DNA of 12,545 bases from an uncultured Planctomycetaceae bacterium (GTDB lineage Bacteria; Planctomycetota; Planctomycetia; Pirellulales; Pirellulaceae). Position numbers and translations under genes: made by a program. Below are positions 1-7,324 of the stretch, piece by piece. Below the pieces are notes generated by a model. It saw nothing but the letters and a program-made list of their open reading frames with translations, was not told where the DNA came from and did not search any database. How positions within the stretch are numbered: position 1 is the first letter of the stretch; every line of letters begins with the position of its first letter. The stretch is from assembly GCA_937967755.1 (NCBI GenBank), contig CALBTA010000708.1:1-12545 (forward strand), in the 5' to 3' direction.

Positions 1-39
1 ATCGAACAAGACGAAACGAGCGAAGTGGAAAACCGATGA
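1..39 (+). CDS. C-terminal end of an upstream gene (partial), possibly an ECF sigma factor
   Basis: An open frame enters from the left edge and gives the 12-residue tail IEQDETSEVENR, then TGA at 37-39. That stop overlaps the kinase start as ATGA (36-39), a common sign of translational coupling between cotranscribed genes. The tail is acidic and carries no domain. In planctomycetes, genes for kinases with a zinc-finger-like N-terminus often follow an ECF sigma factor gene, so a sigma factor is the leading guess from context alone. Twelve codons without a stop could also occur by chance. Confidence 0.5.
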   Translation: MEQDETSEVENR

Positions 40-2435
40 TTCAGCAAACCAACCTATGTCACCCCGCCAAGACCGCCGGCTATCTCGCGGATGCGTTGAC
101 CGCTGAGGAAGAGTCCGCGTTCTTGGATCATCTAGACGGGTGTACCGCATGCCAAGATCACTTACAATCGGCGGCTGGTTCCCAAGAGCAATGGCGCGAA
201 GTTGCCCGGGCCTTTGCACCCAACCAGTTCGACGACTTTATCAGCCCAGACGCCGTAGGCGGAGCGGAGACGGAAGAGGCAACCCAAGCGGCAGCCTGGG
301 CGCGGACCATTCTCAGCCCATCGGACGACCCCGTGATGCTGGGCCGCATCGGCGCGTTTGAAGTTTCCGGTTGCGTCGGCGTCGGCGGAATGGGCGTCGT
401 CTTCAAGGCTCGCGACCCGGCGCTGGACCGTTACGTCGCGGTCAAGGCGCTGGCACCGCATTTGGCGTCCTCTTCGTCAGCCCGCGAACGCTTCGCCCGC
501 GAGGCGAAAGCGGCAGCGGCAGTGGTGCACGACAACGTGATTGCGATTCATCAAGTCTCGCAGTGGCAAGGCATGCCATACCTGGTGATGCCGTATTTGA
601 CAGGGCCTTCGCTGCAACAGCGGCTGGATCGTGAAGGGGCGATGGAAATTGCCGAAGCCCTGCGGGTGGCACTGCAAGTCGCCCAAGGCCTGGCCGCCGC
701 CCACGCCCAAGGCCTCGTTCATCGAGACATCAAGCCTTCCAACATTCTGCTATGCGGAGATACCGAACGGGCGATCCTGACGGACTTCGGCCTGGCGCGG
801 GCCGCAGATGACGCAACGTTGACCCGCGCCGGAGCGTTGGCGGGCACACCGCAATACATGTCGCCGGAACAAGCGCGGGGCGAGACGGTCGAGGCCAGCA
901 GCGACCTGTTCAGCCTGGGCAGCGTGTTCTTCGCGATGCTGACGGGCGCTCCGCCGGTGAGCGACGAAGGCGGTTTGGAAACCATCCAGCAAATCGCCGC
1001 TTCGCCACCGCCGCGACTGCGCGAGCTGCGGCCCGACTTACCCGCCTGGCTGGAGCGGCTGGTTTCGCTGTTGCACGCATTCGATGCACAAGATCGTATC
1101 GCATCGGCTGAAGAGGCTGCGCGTTTGATCTCCGCCGCGCTGGCTCACGTCCAGCAGCCAGAGACCAATGCGTTGCCGCAGCGGCTGACTTCGGCGCAAG
1201 AAAATCGGCGTTCGCCGGGAAAGATCGTGGCAACTCTAGGAGCTGTGGTCGCCGTCATGGCGCTCGCGTTGTTCTTGCTGATTGGTGGATCCGACGGCCG
1301 CACAATTGAAGCGAAAAGCGCGTCACAAGCTGACGTGCAGGCGGCCGTGGATGAAGCGACTGATGGTGACACAGTGATTGTGCCGGCCGGAGTTGCCACT
1401 TGGACACGGCCCGTCCGCATCGAGAACAAGAGCATCACGCTCCAGGGAGCTGGCCACGCGAAGACCAAAGTCCACGGCGAAACCGAAGGCCCGCACGCCG
1501 TGCTGTTGATGGTCAAAGCCAACAACGATTCGCCGCTGCGCATCACCGGGTTTTCGTTCGAACCTGAAGATGTCCAAAAGGACAGCAACCAAGGCTTGAT
1601 TTCCATCCGGGGTACTTGCCGGAGGTGGCGGATCGATCATTGCCGGTTCGAGAATTTGCGCGGCATCGGCATAGAAGTGTGGAACTCGGATGACACTTAC
1701 GGTTTGATTGATCACTGTGAATTTACAACTCGCCCCAGCCGGGCCGCCTTGGGTGTGGTGGTTCGCGGGTCGGGTGACATGTCGTGGCAGCAGCCGCTGG
1801 CATTGGGTACAGACAAAGCGGTCTACGTCGAGGACTGCAAGTTCGATTGGAAGACGCAGCGCTCGGGCGCGTTGGCCGCGGCCGACGGCGCGCGGTACGT
1901 CTTTCGCCACAACGAAGTATCCGGGACGTGGGTCGCCCATGGCGGTATCACGGCGCACTACCGGGCCGCGTTTAGCGGAGAGATTTACGGCAACACCTTT
2001 CACGATGGCCGGGTCAACGCTTGGACGGCGGTGGAGTTTCTCGGCGGCACAGGTGTGATTTTTAACAATGCGATCAGCCGCAAGATCGACAGCGTGTGCG
2101 TGATGCAGAACATCCGTTCCGTGGAGGAAGGTGCCCATCGATTTGGCAAGCGGGGCATCGCCGACGGCTCGAACCCGCTGGACGGAAACGAGAAACCCAA
2201 CGGCTACCCGTGTTGCGATCAGGTCGGCCGTTCGACTGACACTGGGCTTGGCACGGCACAGAAGCACCAACCGCTATACTTTTGGGAGAACGAGCGTCTC
2301 GACGAAACGCCTGCCCCGGTCCGAGTGCAGCATGGCAAGCAACACATCCACGCCGAATGTGATTACTACGTAACGCCCAGCGCCAAGCCCGACTACGAAC
2401 CGTTCACCTACCCCCACCCGTTGACTCAGAAATAG
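36..2435 (+). CDS. Transmembrane Ser/Thr protein kinase with N-terminal HxxxCxxC motif and C-terminal beta-helix ectodomain
   Basis: Predicted Hanks-type Ser/Thr kinase, 799 residues. The N-terminus carries H32-x3-C36-x2-C39, as in zinc-finger anti-sigma-like (zf-HC2) domains. The kinase domain spans about 106-370 with all key parts: Gly-rich loop GVGGMGVVFKA (115-125), ATP-binding K137, alpha-C E156, catalytic HRDIKPSN (D231, K233, N236), DFG (250-252), SPE (276-278), D290 and R354, so it should be active. One membrane helix lies at about 397-417. The rest (about 424-720) starts with ADVQAAVDEATDGDTVIVPAG, typical of right-handed parallel beta-helix (pectin-lyase-like) proteins, and should be outside the cytoplasm. 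The start is the ATG that overlaps the upstream stop. A plausible job is to sense a polysaccharide or envelope ligand and phosphorylate cytoplasmic targets, perhaps the upstream-encoded regulator. No catalytic residues can be assigned to the beta-helix; it may only bind. Confidence 0.93.
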   Translation: MIQQTNLCHPAKTAGYLADALTAEEESAFLDHLDGCTACQDHLQSAAGSQEQWREVARAFAPNQFDDFISPDAVGGAETEEATQAAAWARTILSPSDDPVMLGRIGAFEVSGCVGVGGMGVVFKARDPALDRYVAVKALAPHLASSSSARERFAREAKAAAAVVHDNVIAIHQVSQWQGMPYLVMPYLTGPSLQQRLDREGAMEIAEALRVALQVAQGLAAAHAQGLVHRDIKPSNILLCGDTERAILTDFGLARAADDATLTRAGALAGTPQYMSPEQARGETVEASSDLFSLGSVFFAMLTGAPPVSDEGGLETIQQIAASPPPRLRELRPDLPAWLERLVSLLHAFDAQDRIASAEEAARLISAALAHVQQPETNALPQRLTSAQENRRSPGKIVATLGAVVAVMALALFLLIGGSDGRTIEAKSASQADVQAAVDEATDGDTVIVPAGVATWTRPVRIENKSITLQGAGHAKTKVHGETEGPHAVLLMVKANNDSPLRITGFSFEPEDVQKDSNQGLISIRGTCRRWRIDHCRFENLRGIGIEVWNSDDTYGLIDHCEFTTRPSRAALGVVVRGSGDMSWQQPLALGTDKAVYVEDCKFDWKTQRSGALAAADGARYVFRHNEVSGTWVAHGGITAHYRAAFSGEIYGNTFHDGRVNAWTAVEFLGGTGVIFNNAISRKIDSVCVMQNIRSVEEGAHRFGKRGIADGSNPLDGNEKPNGYPCCDQVGRSTDTGLGTAQKHQPLYFWENERLDETPAPVRVQHGKQHIHAECDYYVTPSAKPDYEPFTYPHPLTQK

Positions 2436-2514
2436 TAGTAGGCACGCTCCGCGTGCCGTAACTGTGCAAGGAATCGGGACATTTCAGCGGACGGTACAGG
2501 GACTGTGCCTGCTA
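2434..2514 (+). repeat. REPIN-like intergenic element, copy 1 (two inverted hairpins)
   Basis: Positions 2434-2500 match 4959-5025 at 60 of 67 bases without gaps. The unit starts with the tetranucleotide GTAG (2438-2441) and a perfect hairpin: GGCACGC (2441-2447), loop TCC, GCGTGCC (2451-2457). A second hairpin in inverted orientation ends the element: GGTACAG (2493-2499), loop GGA, CTGTGCC (2503-2509), with one T/G wobble. The outer ends form an imperfect terminal inverted repeat, TAGTAGGCAC (2436-2445) against GTGCCTGCTA (2505-2514), 9 of 10. GTAG plus hairpin is the design of bacterial REP sequences, and two inverted REPs make a REPIN. The repeat overlaps the kinase stop codon TAG (2433-2435). 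As RNA the hairpins could shield the mRNA 3' end or weaken readthrough. Confidence 0.72.
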
Positions 2515-2564
2515 CGTTGAACTTTCAAACATGTCTTTAGTCGAGCGCCAGCCGCCAGCTAACC

Positions 2565-4958
2565 ATGAATAAACCCCAATCGAATACAAAGATCACGTGC
2601 GGCTTGTTGTTCGCCTGGATCGTCTTGCCGGCTCTGTTGTTGAGCGAAGCCGGCGAGGCGCAAACGCGAACCATGCGCGGCACGCGGATCGAACCGTTCC
2701 TGACGAAGCATTGCATCGATTGCCACTCGGGCGCGGACGCAGAGGCCGAGATGGACCTGGAATCGATGTCGATCAATCTGCACGACGCCCGAGTCCGCGA
2801 GCGCTGGGTCTACCTGCACGATCGGGTTGCCCAAGGCGAGATGCCGCCGGACTCGGCCGACGGACCCGACGAGGAATCGAAAGCGGCGTTCCTGAAATCT
2901 TTGGCCACGGCGCTGACACGCGCCGACCAATCCCATCGCGAGGTTGTGTTGCGGCGGCTCAACGGCCGGGAGTACGAGAACACCGTCCGCGACCTGTTTG
3001 GAATCTATCTCGACGTGTCAACCATCCTCATCGACGACGGTAAGCAAACCGGGTTCGACAACGTTGGTTCCGATTTGTCGGTCTCGGGAGAGCAGATGCA
3101 ACTATACCTTGAAGCTGCCGACGAAGTGTTGGATCAGGTTTTCGGCCCGCCGCGTCAGCCCGCCCGTTTTCACCGCGCCGTGCCGTTCGCAGAGATCCGT
3201 TCCGCCCGTGAACGCGCCGACATCTTGACCGAAGAAGGGGGCACGATGTTCGGCAGGCGGCTAGTGCCGATGTGGGCTGTTAGCCTGCCCCGCGCTGGCC
3301 TGTACCGGGTAAAGATTCGGGCTAAAGCTGTGCAAAGCGACGAACCGCTTGTGATGCGGGTTAGCGCTCTGGTCGGTGGTTCGCTGGTCTCGCGCGATGT
3401 CGGATTCTACGAGTTTCCGCCCGACAAGATGACGACGGTCGAATTCACCGACCGGGCGGGCAAACAAGACCGCTACCAGATGTCGTACGATGCGGGCTAC
3501 CCGTTTTGGGAGTTGAACGCCGACGGGTACACCGGCCCTGGGTTGTTCATCGAAGGCATCGAAATTGAAGGTCCGGTCGAACCATGGCCGCCGGCGAGCC
3601 GCCAGGCGCTGTTGGGCGACCTGGATGTGGCCAGCGCGACCCTAAGTGATGCAAAGGCAATTCTTGAACTCCTGTTGCCACGCGCCTTCCGCCGCCCGAT
3701 TGGCGACGACGACCTGGCTCCCTACCTCGCCTTAGCGGAACAAGCATCGAAAGAGGGGCACGGGTTTGAAGCTTCGCTACGCCGCGCGCTGCAAGGCGTG
3801 TTGTGTTCGCCGGAATTCCTATATTTGGAAGAGACGCCGTTGGCGGTCAACGATGATCGTCATGCTGATTCAGAACAACCGGCGCGGATCAACGACTTCG
3901 CATTGGCTTCGCGATTGTCGTACTTCTTATGGAGTTCCATGCCCGATGACGAGTTGTTTCAACTTGCCAGGCGCGGCGAATTAAGAGAACCCAAGGTGCT
4001 TCGCGAGCAAGTTGAAAGGATGCTCGGCGATCCGAAGTCGCGGCGGTTCGTGCAAGATTTTTCTGACCAGTGGCTGCGCCTGCGGGACATTGACTTCACG
4101 TCGCCGGATTTCAATCTGTACCCGGAGTACCAACCGCTGCTCCGGCAATCGATGCTGGATGAAACGCACGCCTTTTTCGCGGAGGTTTTGGAGCACGACC
4201 TGAGCGTTCAGAATTTCGTCGACTCCGACTTCGCCATGCTGAACCAGGCCATGGCAGAGCACTATAGCATTGATGGCGTCAAGGGCCTGAAAATTCGCCG
4301 CGTTGAATTGCCGGCGGACTCTGTGCGCGGCGGCGTATTAACACACGCCAGCGTGTTGAAGGTTTCAGCCGATGGAACGCGGACTTCGCCTGTGCTACGC
4401 GGGGCTTGGGTGTTGGAACATCTGTACGGCAACCCGCCGCCCCCGCCGCCTGCATCGGTCTCCGCAATCGAGCCGGACTTGCGCGGGGCGACGACCGTTC
4501 GCGAGCAACTAGCCAAGCACCGCTCGGACCAAAGTTGCAACCGTTGCCACCGCAACATTGATCCACCCGGCTTCGCTTTGGAGAGTTTTGACGTGATCGG
4601 CAAAGAGCGAACCTGGTCGCGAACACGCAACGGTAAGTGGTTTCGCCAGCAGGTCCATCCGCATTCGGAAACCAACGTGCCCTACCGGCGGGGACCCGAT
4701 GTCGATCCCTCGGGCGTCACGCCGGATGGCCGCAAGTTTGCCGGCATTACTCAGTACAAACAATTGCTGCTGGAAGACGAGACGGCAATGGCGCATTCGT
4801 TGGCGCGGCAATTGTTGAGCTACGCGCTGGGCCGCAAGCTTGGATTTTCCGATCGGCCCGACGTGGACCGCATCGTCGCCGCGGCGAAGCCGAACGAATA
4901 CGGGCTGCGTTCCATCGTTCACGAAGTCGTGCAGAGCGAGCCGTTTCGCAGTCCTTAA
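2565..4958 (+). CDS. Secreted planctomycete cytochrome c-type protein (PSCyt1-DUF1587-DUF1595-DUF1592-DUF1588-DUF1585)
   Basis: A 797-residue protein with an N-terminal signal peptide (hydrophobic core about 11-27, cleavage likely near EAGEAQ). Order by recognisable motifs: PSCyt1 haem domain about 41-115 with CIDCH (C50, C53, H54) and candidate axial Met in GEMPP (M93); DUF1587 about 127-193 (RRLNGREYENTVRDLFG); an all-beta, probably carbohydrate-binding stretch about 225-340; DUF1595 about 362-425 (PRAFRRPI); DUF1592 about 437-560 (LASRLSYFLWSSMPDDEL); DUF1588 about 590-690 with the typical proline run GNPPPPPP and a second haem motif CNRCH (658-662); DUF1585 about 742-797. The family is abundant in planctomycetes and thought to be periplasmic; its reaction is not established, though redox-linked breakdown of complex polysaccharides is often suggested. 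The DUF1552 gene follows 111 nt downstream, its usual partner. The start gives an intact signal peptide, but no strong Shine-Dalgarno is visible. Confidence 0.93.
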   Translation: MNKPQSNTKITCGLLFAWIVLPALLLSEAGEAQTRTMRGTRIEPFLTKHCIDCHSGADAEAEMDLESMSINLHDARVRERWVYLHDRVAQGEMPPDSADGPDEESKAAFLKSLATALTRADQSHREVVLRRLNGREYENTVRDLFGIYLDVSTILIDDGKQTGFDNVGSDLSVSGEQMQLYLEAADEVLDQVFGPPRQPARFHRAVPFAEIRSARERADILTEEGGTMFGRRLVPMWAVSLPRAGLYRVKIRAKAVQSDEPLVMRVSALVGGSLVSRDVGFYEFPPDKMTTVEFTDRAGKQDRYQMSYDAGYPFWELNADGYTGPGLFIEGIEIEGPVEPWPPASRQALLGDLDVASATLSDAKAILELLLPRAFRRPIGDDDLAPYLALAEQASKEGHGFEASLRRALQGVLCSPEFLYLEETPLAVNDDRHADSEQPARINDFALASRLSYFLWSSMPDDELFQLARRGELREPKVLREQVERMLGDPKSRRFVQDFSDQWLRLRDIDFTSPDFNLYPEYQPLLRQSMLDETHAFFAEVLEHDLSVQNFVDSDFAMLNQAMAEHYSIDGVKGLKIRRVELPADSVRGGVLTHASVLKVSADGTRTSPVLRGAWVLEHLYGNPPPPPPASVSAIEPDLRGATTVREQLAKHRSDQSCNRCHRNIDPPGFALESFDVIGKERTWSRTRNGKWFRQQVHPHSETNVPYRRGPDVDPSGVTPDGRKFAGITQYKQLLLEDETAMAHSLARQLLSYALGRKLGFSDRPDVDRIVAAAKPNEYGLRSIVHEVVQSEPFRSP

Positions 4959-5025
4959 AGTAGTAGGCACGCTCCGCGTGCCGTAACTGAGCAATGAATC
5001 CGGACGTTTCGGCGAACGGCACAGG
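4959..5025 (+). repeat. REP-like intergenic element, copy 2
   Basis: This 67-nt unit is 60/67 identical to 2434-2500; the first 31 bases are identical. The perfect hairpin GGCACGC (4966-4972), TCC, GCGTGCC (4976-4982) is kept. The inverted second hairpin of copy 1 is not: after GGCACAG the sequence reads GAAACTGGATC, leaving only a weak CAG/CTG stem. The unit begins directly after the TAA stop (4956-4958) of the cytochrome gene, in the same orientation and nearly the same position relative to the stop as copy 1. It looks like a half-decayed or single-REP form of the element. Confidence 0.72.
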
Positions 5026-5069
5026 AAACTGGATCACACCACAGCCATTAGCTATTCGCAGAGGTCAAC

Positions 5070-6326
5070 ATGAACAGAAGAATCACGCGGCGAACGATGC
5101 TTCGCGGTGCCGGTGTGGCGGTTGCCTTGCCGGCGTTACAATGCATGGTGCCAGCAACTGCTGCGCAGACCGTTCAGCCCGTGCCCCGACGGATGGTTGC
5201 GATCAACTTTGAACTTTCTTTTCACCCGCCGAATCTGATTCCCGAGCAATCCGGCCGAGAATATGAATCAACGCCGTATTTGAAGCACTTGGAGGATCTT
5301 CGCAACGACTTCACGGTCATCTCCGGCACGACGCACCCCGAGGTCGACGGCGGCCACGCGGCGAACGTTTCCTGGCTATCGGGTGCTCCGCACCCTGGGG
5401 CGGCGAACTTCCGCAATTCGATCTCGGTCGATCAACTTGCCGCCCGGCATTTCGGCGATCAGACGCGGTTCGCTTCCCGGCAGATGGGCCGCGGCATCTC
5501 GGTTTCACGCAACGGCGTGAGCGTGCCCGGCGATGCTTCGCCCGCCAGCCATTTCCGCGATATGTTCATCGAAGGGCGGCCCGACCAAAAGAAGCAGCAG
5601 ATTCAACGCTTGCGCCAAGGGCAAAGCGTGCTGGATGCCGTGGGCGAATCGGCCCGGCGGATGCAACAGCGGGTCGGCAAGCTCGACCGCGAAAAACTAG
5701 ACGAGTACTTTTCTGCCGTCCGCGATGCCGAGCGTTCTTTGCACAAGGCCCAGCAGTGGCAGCACAAACCCAAACCGGAAGTCGACGCCCAGCCGCCTGG
5801 TCCGCTGCGCAGCCAAGCGATGGTGCGCGAGAAGGCACAGCAGATTTACGATGTCATGTTTCTCGCCCTGCAGACTGACTCGACGCGGTTGATAACCTAC
5901 CCTATCGTCGATGGCCACTACGTGCCCGTGCTGCAAGGTGTATCGCAGGAATACCACAATCTATCCCACCACGGCAAAGACCCCGACAAGCTAAAGCAAC
6001 TGGCCATCGTGGAATCGGAGTACATCAAGCTGTTCGGCGATTTCCTCCGACGGTTGAAGGGCACGGCCGAAGGCGAATCGAACCTGCTGGAGCGCACGAT
6101 GGTGCTGATGGGTTCGCACATGCATAGCGGTAACCACAACAACCAGAACTTGCCCATCGTGCTGGCCGGGGGCGGTTTCAAGCATGGACAGCACCTGGCG
6201 TTTGATCAGCAAGACAACACGCCGTTGTGCAATCTGTATGTGACCATGCTACAGCGGCTGGGGATCGAGGTGGACCAATTCGCCACCAGCACTGGGACGC
6301 TTTCGGGGCTGGAGCCCGCGACCTAA
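5070..6326 (+). CDS. DUF1552 family protein with twin-arginine signal
   Basis: A 418-residue exported protein. The N-terminus ITRRTMLRGAGVAVALPAL has a Tat-like RRTMLR motif, a hydrophobic core and a probable cleavage site near ATAAQ, so it is likely exported folded. Family-typical stretches follow in order: INFELSFHPPNLIP (about 45-58), VDQLAARHFGDQTRFASRQ (about 124-142), REKLDEYFSAVRDAERSL (about 207-224), YDVMFLALQTDSTRLITYP (about 259-277), and a C-terminal block with MGSHMHSGNHNNQNLPIVLAGGG (about 348-370). DUF1552 proteins resemble the DUF1501/alkaline-phosphatase-like fold; no reaction is established. The gene sits just downstream of the DUF1592-type cytochrome, its usual companion, and the two are probably cotranscribed. 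A Shine-Dalgarno AGAGG (5060-5064) lies 5 nt before the chosen ATG. Confidence 0.93.
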   Translation: MNRRITRRTMLRGAGVAVALPALQCMVPATAAQTVQPVPRRMVAINFELSFHPPNLIPEQSGREYESTPYLKHLEDLRNDFTVISGTTHPEVDGGHAANVSWLSGAPHPGAANFRNSISVDQLAARHFGDQTRFASRQMGRGISVSRNGVSVPGDASPASHFRDMFIEGRPDQKKQQIQRLRQGQSVLDAVGESARRMQQRVGKLDREKLDEYFSAVRDAERSLHKAQQWQHKPKPEVDAQPPGPLRSQAMVREKAQQIYDVMFLALQTDSTRLITYPIVDGHYVPVLQGVSQEYHNLSHHGKDPDKLKQLAIVESEYIKLFGDFLRRLKGTAEGESNLLERTMVLMGSHMHSGNHNNQNLPIVLAGGGFKHGQHLAFDQQDNTPLCNLYVTMLQRLGIEVDQFATSTGTLSGLEPAT

Positions 6327-6408
6327 CGTAGCCGTTCCGCACAGACTGGAATTTGAAATGTTAGGCAATTGACCGGGAGATTTGTGGAGCAGCACGGAGG
6401 GTTGAAAT

Positions 6409-6516
6409 ATGATGGCAGATGTAGAGGTGTCAATACGGCACGCTCTGGTTCGTAACAAGCAGAACTTTTCGCCGGCGCAGCACGCGGCGAGGTCTCTGCC
6501 ACGTCTGCCTCCATGA
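6409..6516 (+). CDS. Possible small ORF (35 aa) upstream of the phosphatase gene
   Basis: The 209-nt gap between the DUF1552 gene and the phosphatase gene holds a 35-codon frame starting MMADVEVSIRHALV and ending LPRLPP, stop TGA 6514-6516. A good Shine-Dalgarno, GGAGG (6396-6400), lies 8 nt before the first ATG, and the phosphatase ATG follows 19 nt after the stop, which would fit a leader peptide or coupled small gene. The peptide is basic, without a membrane segment or any motif I recognise. Against it: it is short and partly overlaps a stretch resembling a decayed copy of the nearby hairpin repeat. Otherwise the gap shows nothing clear, and I see no convincing promoter. Confidence 0.25.
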   Translation: MMADVEVSIRHALVRNKQNFSPAQHAARSLPRLPP

Positions 6517-6535
6517 AATCCCGAGCCGCGCTTCG

Positions 6536-7306
6536 ATGCCTACATTCTCCGACGTTCACTGCCACTTGTGCGCAGGCTTGGATGACGGGCCGCCGACAAT
6601 GGAAGAGGCGGTTTCGATGTGCCAATTGGCGGCGCAGCATGGTACGGGCAGAGTGACGGCCGTATCGCATCAAAACGACCAATGGCCCAGAGCAAACCGC
6701 GCTTCGATTCTTTCGGCATGCGCGGAACTGAGGCAGCGGCTGAGCGAAGCCCGCATAGATTTAGAAGTCGTGCCGGCCGGCGAGGTATTGCTCGATCCCG
6801 ATTTGAAAACCAGGTTGAACGACGGCGAACTGCTGACCATCGGCGATCACGGCAAGCACCTGTTGGTTGAGTTTCCGCCGTCGTTTTCGGTGGATGTTTC
6901 GCCGCTGTTTCGCCAGTTGATCGACCTGGGTGTTCGCCCGGTGTTAGCTCACCCCGAACGATACGAACACCTGGTCGCCCAGTCTGGGGCAATCGAGGCG
7001 CTGATAGAAAGTGGTGCGCTGATGCAGGTAAACGCCGGCAGCGTTACCGGCGGCTCACTCCGACGGCAAAAAGTGATCCAAGATTGGTTCCAGCGTGGGA
7101 TTGTGCATCTCATCGGTTCCGACGGTCACCGGTTGACGCGCCGCAAGCCGGTAGTTGACGAAGCGTTTAAGGTTGTGAACCGATGGATTGGGAAGGAGCA
7201 GGCCGAAGCAATTTTCTGCACCAACGGAGCGGCCATCCTCGAAGGCAAGCAGCTTCACCCGCCGCCCCCGCGGCCCCGAAAAAAGAAGCGACTCGGCTGG
7301 TTCTAA
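6536..7306 (+). CDS. CpsB/YwqE-type PHP-domain protein-tyrosine phosphatase
   Basis: A 256-residue cytoplasmic protein of usual length for metal-dependent CpsB/YwqE/Wzb-like tyrosine phosphatases. Metal-binding motifs of the PHP fold are in order: DVHCHLCAGLDDGP (H8, H10, D16), AVSH (H45), GEVLL (E83), LLVEFPP (E112), LAHPERY (H139, E141, R142), QVNAGSVTG (about 164-172) and IGSDGHR (D196, H198). The family removes phosphate from the tyrosine-rich tails of BY-kinases (Wzc/CpsD type) and so controls capsule and exopolysaccharide chain assembly; no BY-kinase gene lies in this window. The C-terminal tail HPPPPRPRKKKR is basic and proline-rich and could contact the membrane or a partner. The gene converges on the O-antigen ligase-like gene with an 18-nt gap, which supports a polysaccharide role. 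The start puts the HxH motif at residue 8, as in the family; only a weak ribosome site is seen. Confidence 0.9.
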   Translation: MPTFSDVHCHLCAGLDDGPPTMEEAVSMCQLAAQHGTGRVTAVSHQNDQWPRANRASILSACAELRQRLSEARIDLEVVPAGEVLLDPDLKTRLNDGELLTIGDHGKHLLVEFPPSFSVDVSPLFRQLIDLGVRPVLAHPERYEHLVAQSGAIEALIESGALMQVNAGSVTGGSLRRQKVIQDWFQRGIVHLIGSDGHRLTRRKPVVDEAFKVVNRWIGKEQAEAIFCTNGAAILEGKQLHPPPPRPRKKKRLGWF

Positions 7307-7324
7307 AACGACGGCCGAAAGCAA

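Noticed and set aside
1323..2270. 315-codon open frame on the minus strand opposite the kinase beta-helix
   Set aside because: It is antisense to a well-supported gene and has no recognisable motif; high GC content makes such frames common.
6369..6400. TTGACC as a -35 box for the phosphatase gene
   Set aside because: No acceptable -10 hexamer lies 15-19 nt downstream.
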